Below, piece after piece: positions 55,842 to 64,000 of a stretch of 64,000 bases of DNA. Position 1 is the first letter of the stretch; every line of letters starts with the position of its first letter. Source of the DNA: Atherinomorus stipes (lineage: Eukaryota; Chordata; Actinopteri; Atheriniformes; Atherinidae); NCBI GenBank assembly GCA_023101725.1, contig JALJCO010007865.1, positions 432,001 through 496,000 on the forward strand, given 5' to 3'. Below the pieces are notes generated by a model. That model made no database searches. It was not told where the DNA came from and saw nothing but the letters and a program-made list of their open reading frames with translations. Position numbers and translations under genes: made by a program.

Positions 55842-56436
55842 AAGGCCCTTTCAGATAGGACGCGTTTTTCGCTGAGTTCACCGCGGGGTAGGGCGCAGAG
55901 TCGGCGGCAGAGCACAGAGGCATCGAGCACGTCAGGCACGTGTTGCTAAGCAACAGACCAGGAAGTGTTTTCTTCCCGGCACGCTTCGTTGTGAGAGATG
56001 TACCTCTCATCGTCGCAGCAAAGAGATTTCTCCTGGGGAGGAGGAGGAGATCAGCAGCAGATAAAAGGGTGGGGGTCCACCTGATCCTGATAACAAGGCA
56101 GAACTTCGGGGGTTTCAGGCTCGTCCAGGAGCTGCATTCTTTCACACAGACCGCTTCCAGCTTTACTTCAGGCTGAACAAGGACCACTTTTTTTTCCCTG
56201 AACTGGCCTCTCCTATTGGACACGCTAGGATGTCATCACAGCGCGCTGCACCCGAATTGAAAAATTTTCAATTCAAGCGCAGCGGCGTGAGCGCCACCGC
56301 AGCGGCATGCGCCCACCTTGCGCGCTGTGGTGCTCCGCGGCATGGCGGAACGTGCTGCCGTGGCGGTACCACATACACAATGAATGGGTTTGCCGCCGTC
56401 CTCTTGCGCTTGCCGCGTTCTATCTGAAAGGGCCTT
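55842..56436 (+). mobile_element. PIF-Harbinger-type element, deleted
   Basis: The ends are AAGGCCCTTTCAGATAGGAC and the mirror TATCTGAAAGGGCCTT, a perfect 16-bp inverted match. The interior keeps a broken transposase N-terminus (56069-56190). The right part is GC-rich. A 3-bp target duplication is expected for this superfamily, but TAA on the left is not matched on the right. Confidence 0.72.
56069..56190 (+). pseudogene. HARBI1-like transposase N-terminal fragment
   Basis: One frame gives VHLILITRQNFGGFRLVQEL. After a one-base shift another gives DRFQLYFRLNKDHF. In order and spacing these match the N-terminal V-HPIL, LVQELR and RFQRYFR-type blocks of PIF-Harbinger nucleases. The DDE catalytic part is gone. 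Confidence 0.62.
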
Positions 56437-56938
56437 CAGTCAGCACAGGCTTCTGAGCCTGAGTGTGCTCACAAAAAAATGGACAGCATTGCAAGCATGA
56501 CAAAGTCTAAAGTCACATATGTTTCACAGAGGAAGAAATATTAAGCAATATTATGGGGTTTGCAAAAATTAAAGTCCAGGTCGAGTGAACAACGGAAGGA
56601 AAGCCATTAAAACATGTCCAACTATATGGATGAAAATATGAACACGCTTTTCATTGGAAACACTGCACTACTGTCAAGACGCAGTATTACTGTAATTAAA
56701 GTTGTGTATTCTGTTAAATTCACGACTTTCAGCTGCAGTTTAATGGAGTAGAGGACAATCTGGGCCTTTTTTTATTAGCTGTGACCCTGACAGTGTTAAT
56801 TAGTCCATTGGGAGGAGTAGAAACCAACATAAAAAGATGCCAGAACAGATTTGTCAGGGTGCATCCACACTGTTGCTGTTTGGTTCGCTTTAAAAAGGAA
56901 CTACAGAACTTCTGCAGATTTTCTTACCTTGATGCCCC

Positions 56939-58205
56939 ATAGATGGTTTCCTTTTTACAAACATTGGCAGGGTCACGTGCAACCAGGAGGCAAAAAGCCT
57001 GTTTGTACTGCAGTCTATGACCAAACACTCATTTCATTCATGAAAATGTAAAGTAACCTGACAAAACAAACGGAGATCGTTGTGTTTTAAATTATACTGT
57101 ATAAATCTGTATTTTGATGATGAATAATAAAAAAAAAAGTCAGTGTTGCTGTTTTGTGTTTCTATTAACATTACACTAACTTGGCAAGGGAGTCATCACC
57201 CACAAATGGCATTTTTCTTGTTAAAACATGGATATTATGAGTGGGGAACTTCATTTGAAATTTGCCTAAAAAACTTGAGTTAGAAAGCGGCTTAAACTTT
57301 CATTTACACTCTTTGTTAAAACCAAAATAGCCCACGGCAGTCTGCCGTCAGCAGGTTCAGCTCCGTGTCGTCTTCACCACCTCCATACAGGAGCAACTTT
57401 CACTAGTCTGGATTAAACTAGGCAAAGACGACATCATCACTACGTTTGGAAAGGAGCTGATTCCAGCTGTTAGGGATTCGCCTGCATTACTGTCGGTGAG
57501 TCTCGCTGCTTGTGGAACGTTCTGCTTTATTGTGGATGAAATCCTGGTGGACAGTAGACAGACTAGCTAACTGCTAACAAGCTAACAGTATAAACTCAAA
57601 CGCCATCTGATTTACGACCTCCGTACTTTGTATTAAATTTCCGGGATGCGTTCTTATGCAGCGTGAATGTCTGTAAACGGCTCCACCATCAGTTTCTTCT
57701 TTCTATTTTGCGTGTGTGAGCAGAGGACGGCTGTATCACAGCTACAGTGTTGTGATGCAGCCGTGAACTGATCAATGACTGATCGCAGCCGTGATACGGT
57801 TATTGTTCCAGTACCAGTCTCCCGACTACAACACGCTAATAATTTCTGCCACCGCGGTGGTTTAATCTGACATGGTGACCATGGTGAAAGATTAAATAAA
57901 TCATGTATCTGAACCTGCAGAAGTTATCAGAGGGTTTCTTAAAGACAGTCACTTCTGCTGTCCTGTTATCACCATGGTAACTGTTTACATGTATAAATGT
58001 TTTGATTTTTGCAACCGAACAAATACCAGGACTCAAACATTATATTTCCCCGACACTTTCACGTGATATCTTAACCTCATCTGCATTAAAAGTCGAGTCT
58101 TGCATATAAACACGTCTTCTAATAGTTCAATGATGCTTTTCCTGTGTTTTCTTGCCCCCTGCTTGGACGTGCATCCTATCTGACGTTGCTTGGAAACCCA
58201 TCTAT
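56939..58205. mobile_element. 1.3-kb non-autonomous DNA element, copy 2 (inverted)
   Basis: The ends are ATAGATGGTTTCC and GGAAACCCATCTAT. Subterminal CACGTGCAACCAGGAGGCAA and its mirror near 58150-58172 match copy 1 at 15691-17004 in reverse orientation. The two copies differ by many substitutions and small indels across their length, so both are old. No ORF of note. Confidence 0.7.
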
Positions 58206-58780
58206 GACGATGGCTATTAGCATCCATGTTGGATCCTACCTCTACTCTGAGTTCTCTCCAGCCAGTGAAAGTCTGATGTCAACTCTTGTCTTGTGTCTTG
58301 CTTTGTCCTTTTCTCTCTTTCTTGTGTATAAAGCTAAATGTTATGCGGCATCCTGGACGCAAAAGTAGTGAAGTGGGTTTTTCAGCCCAGTGACCCTGTA
58401 GGGCAGTGAAGGCTCTACAGTAGGACTGAACATAATAAACTGCAATGAGCCTTCGAATGAGGCAGAAATGCAGTTTTATTGTTGAAAAATTACATAGTGC
58501 TACTGTAAATTAACCCTGGCCTGCTTCAGAAAATGAACAGATATTCACAATGATGGGACGCAAACTCACCAGAAAACTGGTCCGTTTGAAAATCGGGGTC
58601 TTCGTTTACTTCCAGATCCAACTTGGGGCAGTTTGTTTACAGTGTGAAAGCAAACGGACTGCCCAGTGAACAACAGAGAGGAAGTGCAAAGAAGAAAAGC
58701 AGATTAGATTTAAACACCAAAGTAAAACAGAACCAGACTACATGATCTCAGCAAAGCGATGGAAGTTCAGCTCCTTTCAG
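58206..58780. other. unassigned sequence
   Basis: Part of it (58600-58740, with ACACCAAAGTAAAACAGAAC) resembles 52210-52250 (ACACCAAAGTAAAAGCAGAG), so a dispersed repeat is likely. No gene is supported. Confidence 0.4.
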
Positions 58781-59074
58781 AGAGCCGGTGTCGTGCCAAG
58801 GTAGTTATCCCCGACAGAAATTGTATCCCACTCAGAAGTGTATTGCACAATGACAGTTGGTAGGAACCCCTAACCCCTACCCCCTTACCCCTAGCCCTAA
58901 GCTATAAGGGGATACACATCGTAGCAGACCGATTTACGCTACCTGCTACGATGTGTATCCCCTGTGTAACTAAACGAAGAACAAAGTCCCCCATATTTAC
59001 AGCAGTAGCTATTTATGGGATACGAGGGGATACGATTTCTGTCGGGGATAACTACCCTGGCACAACACCGTCTC
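58781..59074. mobile_element. 294-bp MITE with nested palindromes
   Basis: Outer arms of about 50 bases mirror each other: TGCCAAGGTAGTTATCCCCG on the left and CGGGGATAACTACCCTGGCA on the right, with one mismatch over these 20 bases. In the centre, GGGGATACACATCGTAGCAG (58908-58927) has a perfect 20-bp inverse at 58943-58962 with a 15-base loop. No frame of interest. Confidence 0.8.
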
Positions 59075-60549
59075 TTTTCTTAGCTCCAAAAGAAGAGCCG
59101 GCACTTCTTCTAAAAACAAAAGGTTTTGGACTTTTGTTCCCTTTTTAGTCAGAATCTAACTACCTCAATACTGTTTGAAAGGATGGTTCAAGGTAATTCA
59201 GCCTTGTTGTAGAATAGCAGGCGCTACTAGTTAGCACTAGTGTTAGCACTGGTGTACAATGACAGAGGTTTGGTGGGCGGGACCAGAGGGCACGCTTGTT
59301 ACCATGTGCTTCTGTTGTCAGTGAGTCTTTATCGTCTGCATCTGATGAAACACGGTGCTCTCGCGGAGAGGAGGCGGAGTGATACTTGGAGACACTCATC
59401 CATACACTCAGCAGTGACCTGCGGCCTCCAGGGCTGCAGACACGTTCCTCTCCACACACTCATGTTTGAGTAAAAACAGAGTTGCTGTGTTCGGTTGAGC
59501 ACGACTGCACGTCAGGCTGGAAGAAGTTTGTGCTGAAACTCTGCGGAACTATACAGGACGTACGGCGGTGACGGCATCACCAACCTGACACAGATGCAGA
59601 TGCAGCCCAAGAATCCAGTTTAAGAAGAAAACAGCATCATTTTCCAGCAACAAGTTTCTCTGAATTATTTCTTTCACCTGTGACCCCAATTTAGTTACTA
59701 GTTAATGCTAAAGATATACAGTATTACACTAGTTCTGCACGTTAGATTTGTCTTCGTCTGACCGGAGCGGTACAGAAACAGTGATGATGATGATGATGAT
59801 AAAGGCCTGATTGCAAACCCAATTCAATATGCACAGCCGAACACATGTGCATACAACAGAAAGAATTACAACCTGGAATCATCACAAACATCAGTTTCCA
59901 TGTGTTTCTTTATGGGGGCTGGAAGCCGTTATAACCTCCTGAGGAGGAGACGGAGCTGCAGGGAGATTTTCTGCTAGTTCGGTCGGCACATTCCTGCAGA
60001 AATGAAATCATCCACAAGCTTTTCAGTGGGGAGGACAAAAAGATTGATGTTGTCTTTCGTACACCAGGTACAGAGCAGTTCTGATGCCAACTGGACGCCA
60101 TGATGTCGGTTTGTTGTCGTAGGTCTCGGACGGGGGGACTTGGAGAGTGTAGTTCAGGGGAGGGGGGTAACTGGCTGGAAGTCATGGCGTCATAAGCTGC
60201 ACTGGGAGTAAATATTTGTGAATGCTAACTTCGCCATGTAGGCAAACACACCCGGAGAAAAAGGAAATGCAAATCTATAATTTAACCTTTTAGGGGACAT
60301 AGGCAGGCTGGGGAAACTAAAATATATGATCAAAAACCTTAAAAAAAACGCTAATTTCATGCCCGGTGGCACTTTAAATGGGTATCAAGTTAAGGTCTTA
60401 AATTTAACTTTCTGAAACCTGCAAGAACCCTGAAATAAGGGGGACAACGTGTTTGTCAGCGGATTCGTTTCATCGCTGCATCAAAGAACCACATGTCAAA
60501 AATCAGCCTCACTCAGTGAGAAAATTCCAAATTCAGATTTTTGATAGAA
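59075..60549. other. unassigned sequence
   Basis: A short GAT microsatellite lies at 59783-59801. No gene or repeat family is recognised. Confidence 0.4.
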
Positions 60550-60731
60550 TGGATTAGATTCATATTGCGCTTTTTCACGGACACTCAAAGCGCTCACACT
60601 GGAACCATTATTTATCCGGATTTACACTCGGTGATAATAAGCTACAGTACAGGTGTAGCCGCAGCTGCTCTGGTGCACACTGACAGAAACGTGGCGAACA
60701 ATACGGCCTCTCCAACCACCACCGGAACATT
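60550..60731 (-). mobile_element. truncated SINE copy (relative of 48934-49258)
   Basis: GGATTAGATTCATATTGCGC, ACACTCAAAGCGCTCACACT and CTCTCCAACCACCACCGGAA follow the same order as the SINE at 48.9 kb. The tRNA-like head is cut off by the family C element that starts at about 60733. Confidence 0.68.
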
Positions 60732-60732
60732 T

Positions 60733-60958
60733 GTTAAGGATAACTTTATTTTTTTCCAACCTGGACCTTATTTCTAGGAATTTTTTTATGTGCATATATT
60801 TACTGGTGAAGTTTCTGCATCACTTTGAGTCCTTCGGAAGATATTACGTCGAGTCGTCCTTTGGTTTACATTCAGCAAAATCGTGGAGAGAGGGCAGCCA
60901 CTATATAAGACATTATCTGCAGTAAAACTCCTTGATTTTATCAATGAACGAACAAATC
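60733..60958 (+). mobile_element. foldback family C, single-arm copy 3
   Basis: It contains TAAGGATAACTTTATTTTTT, CAACCTGGACCTTATTTCTA, TCGAGTCGTCCTTTGGTTTA and GACATTATCTGCAGTAAAAC, matching the left arm at 44391-44640. It interrupts the SINE. Confidence 0.72.
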
Positions 60959-62197
60959 TCATGGCAGCTGCCGTGACTCCAGACTCCTGCAGGCGGCAGT
61001 TGTCATGAAGCCAGTGACAAAGCTCAGTTTGGAAAGGCAGAGGATTTTTTATTTTAAATCGACTATTTTATAATACTGAAAATTTACAGGAAAATACTAA
61101 AGTTGGCTGGAAAATGGGTTAAAATACGATATTTTCCCGGCCATAACGTGAGACTTGACAGCTATGGAATGTGCCCTAAATCACATCTTACCCCAGCAGT
61201 AGCTGTAACTGAACACAAAGTCAGCAGTGGAACATACTGTAGGTGCACGTGCATGCACTGATTCTCACAAGCTGCTGGGATTCATTTCAGACTCCTCTGC
61301 CAACACGCAAGCACTGACCATGAGTTCTGCTCAGCAGACCACACAAAAAGAGCTGTGAATGCAGTATATATGTGTTTAGGATAAATCTCATTCATCCCAT
61401 GTTCGAGAGGCTGCAGATGACAGGTAGGCCGTCGCAGGAAAGGAAGATGAGGAGTGGGAAAGTTGAAAAATGGGGATAAAGATGGGTGGAGGGTGATTGC
61501 TTGTAGGGGCGGTTAAAAGCCGGGGGAGGGTTGAGTAAACAAGCAGTAATTAAGAGCAGAATATTCGCTATCATTGCAGTTTTCATCCTGGAACGGGCTG
61601 CTTCAGAAGCTTTTTTTTTTGCTGCACCCAAAGCTAATTTTCCCACACGTCAGCCACTCTCCTCCACCACTGTAAAGCAGTGTACAGTCACTGTGTGTGT
61701 GTGTGTGTGTGTGGTTCTGTGTGTGTTATGAAGGCCTTGGGCATCCTTAATGCCAATTAAGAAAAGGGGCAGAGAAACCAACCCTGAGCTGAACTAGCAA
61801 GCGCTGACGGGGAGGAACTGGAAGAGGAGCGAGACAGGAAGGAGGGACACATTTGCATATAGTATCTGGGTTACATTATAATCATTATCACCACATTTAC
61901 ATACAATCAGAGGAGTCGTTTGGATGTACTGACTTCATTTTGCTTCAGTTTGACAAAACTTGAGTCTTTCAATCCCTTTTAAACTGGTTGTGGTTTGTGT
62001 CACGGGGACTTTTCCTCACGTCATGCAGGTTTTCAAGCTTATGCACCTAAAGCTGAATTTGTTCATTTAGAAGTTGGAAGCAGTTTTAGCCAAAGCTGGA
62101 ATATAGAATAAGAATAGATTTTAATGGCGCAATTCAAAGCAGGCAAAGCGTCTTGAATTAACACTGTTACCATCATGAGATGTCACGTTATCCAGCT
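60959..62197. other. unassigned sequence with TG microsatellite
   Basis: A (TG)n array lies at 61692-61713. No gene or repeat family is recognised otherwise. Confidence 0.45.
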
Positions 62198-63773
62198 CAG
62201 CCATTCTCAACCTTGGGGTCCTGACCCCAACTGGGGTCCGAACCCGATGATTTCTGGGGGTCGCCAAATCATTTTGGAAAAATATGAATGCGCAAAATTA
62301 ATGTAGCTTGATGACCGGACATGAGAAGGACGACAAGCGGTTGGTCTCAGTCAGTCATTTTGTTGCTGGGAACCAGTTACTGTCAGCTGTAACGAGGCTA
62401 CACCAAAACAACAACAACAAACCTGTCCACTCATCTCATGTCTGATCTGTCATTCATACATCATCAGAGCAAAGAAACCTTTTCTTTTCTCCCCGGTCTG
62501 CTGTCAGCAGGAGTGGCGGCTACATGAAGCGTTTGCAGACAGTCTGAAATAGCAGAACTTAAACTTAAACATTTGGCTATTTGAACATTATAAAAGTAAA
62601 TTTGAAATGATGACAGGTCCCAGTATGGATGGGTACCAAACAAGACCATTTACCGGCTGATAACCTGCCACAGAGTAGCGTTTAATGACCAGCTTTGTCA
62701 GAGAGGACGACGACGAGGAAGAGAAAAAAAATTGCTGTGCTGAGCTGCTTCGGCAAGAAATTCAGCAGTTTTTAGTGTAACAGGAGGGACAGCACGACCA
62801 GGGAGCGGTGGATTATATTTATCAGTGAGGATGTGCAGTCGGTAAGTGTTGCTGCTTGTGTAACTTATCTTTTCTGTAACAGACCAGTAAACGATGGTAG
62901 ACGAATGGACAAGCTGCTAATGTAGCTACAAAAGCTAACACTCTTTGGTTAACTTCACGTCAGACGTCCGCTCCTTATATTCATCAGAATCAGCCCTTTT
63001 ACTCCGCGGATCCTCTCTATCAACCGTACCGTTATGTTTTTATCACTTTTTTTTCGGTTGGGACATCATTTAATTCACTTGGTCTGTCCTGATAAAACTT
63101 GGTTTTGGCTTTGACTCTTGCCTCGTGAACGCGCTTATTCACCTTTTTTTGCCCCGCCCACTTCTGAACGGCCTCGTCTTCCGGAATGTGTTGACATTTC
63201 CAGTCGCTAGCTGCAGCTCGTCAGTCGCAGTGAAAAACACGGTCGCCCACGTAACGAGATGCAGCGGCTTATTTGGGAAGAAACTAAACAAACTATTTTG
63301 AAAAATTCAGATGGAGGTTAGTAAAGTCACTGAGTGGGAGGACGGATGCAGATTTGGATTAAAAACGTGATTCTCTGCTGTAAACCCGATTCGCATGTGG
63401 TGCTCTGTAATGCACATCACAGATTAGAAGAGAGATGAGATGTGCAATGTTTTGTTTTGTTTTTATTTTATTTTATTGCTGTCAAGCGTGTGGCGTTAAA
63501 TCTCTGCAGAGTAGAAGAGTCCAGTAACGTGTGCCAGTATTTAAGACGTCACCCCACGTATTGTAGCACAATAATAAAATCATAATAAATAATTCCCCTG
63601 AAGCTAAAATGTACTGAACAGGAAGTATGCTTTACTGGAATATTACTTCAGATTTTGGGTTATAATATACGTGATAGTATACATAAATGCTACAAAATAA
63701 GTCTGCATGAGTTCGGCTTGGAGATATGAGTATGAACATGATAATATGTCGCTGAGAAGGTTGAGAACCGCTG
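62198..63773. mobile_element. hAT-like element, about 1.6 kb, probably non-autonomous
   Basis: The left end CAGCCATTCTCAACCTTGGG and the right end AAGGTTGAGAACCGCTG mirror at 15 of 17 positions. The right flank CTCTAGAG fits the nTCTAGAn target preference of Charlie-type hAT elements, but the left flank ATCCAGCT matches it at only half the positions. No transposase domain is recognisable, so the body is either deleted or replaced. Confidence 0.55.
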
Positions 63774-64000
63774 CTCTAGAGGACGACAAGCTGGAAAAAA
63801 TGTGGTTGGAGTTTATTTGTTGTACTGGACGATGAATCGACTCCAGAAGTGGTTAGATTTTATCTTCAGGAGCAGAAAAAAACTCAACTTTGTGTGTGAA
63901 CTTCACTCCTCACAACTTCATGAATCTCGGGCAGTTAAGTGTTTTTTCTCTGGGAACACTGTTGCCAACTCTTCAGGGAGAGAGAAGTCGCTAAATGATG
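63774..64000. other. unassigned end of window
   Basis: Nothing recognisable; the sequence is cut at the window edge. Confidence 0.4.

Noticed and set aside
55940..56176. A 78-codon forward frame as a host gene
   Set aside because: The sequence inside matches the N-terminal blocks of a PIF-Harbinger transposase and lies between its terminal repeats; it is a transposon remnant.

Overview
This window looks like teleost fish nuclear DNA, most likely intergenic or deep-intronic sequence with no complete host gene. The organism call rests on fish-type dispersed repeats: a tRNA-headed SINE with the fish 'gcacggtgg' start, a LINE tail of the CR1/L2/Rex1 type (ATTTCCCCTCGGGGAT followed by AATAAAG), the 3' coding end of an RTE/Expander-like LINE, a second SINE containing 'ATTGCGCTTTT', and many hAT, Tc1/mariner, PIF-Harbinger and foldback MITE families. 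No host exon, tRNA gene, rRNA gene or CRISPR array is supported. Nearly all open frames are short and chance-like. The exceptions are decayed transposon proteins and one intact small membrane-protein ORF inside a retroelement.

Layout. 0-8 kb: a SINE (622-910) and MITEs at 2966-3405, 5982-6607 and 7613-8010, the last with an 8-bp target duplication. 8.3-10.2 kb: the broken C-terminus of an R2/R4-like LINE, then two adjacent short retroelements that share one 3' tail; the second carries a 142-codon single-pass membrane ORF. 12-18 kb: a Tc1-like end, a small hAT MITE, and a composite of 'GTCCCAAT' elements that encloses a 1.3-kb TA-flanked element (15691-17004). A second copy of that element lies inverted at 56939-58205. 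19.4-22.5 kb: a nested stack. A THAP-domain transposon with about 225-bp inverted arms carries a broken Tc1 transposon (19999-21277) and a small MITE (21457-21663). 23-26.7 kb: a 'CCCCGTTTCCAC' MITE, the first of three TACAGTCGTCC elements, and a TTAA-flanked insertion inside a palindromic MITE.

27-40 kb has fewer recognisable repeats in places and holds several unique-looking, AT-motif-rich stretches that may be conserved noncoding elements. It is interrupted by palindromic MITEs (29.8-33.9 kb), two more TACAGTCGTCC copies and a decayed 'GATCGATACCGAT' hAT-like element. 40-48 kb includes a 22-copy, 21-bp minisatellite that grew inside a dispersed repeat, two foldback families, and an RTE-like LINE end. 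49-64 kb includes a reverse-strand SINE, a 'CCTCCACCAAGG' element, a PIF-Harbinger remnant with a broken HARBI1-like N-terminus, a MITE with nested palindromes (58781-59074), and a 1.6-kb hAT-like element at the right edge.

The sequence is best read as a record of layered transposition. The most unusual items are the tail-sharing retroelement with a membrane-protein ORF, the THAP element whose inverted arms both contain the start of its coding region, the minisatellite with a single-unit relative 13 kb away, and the TTAA insertion for which paralogous empty sites exist in the same window. All family names come from recognition by eye, without a database search.
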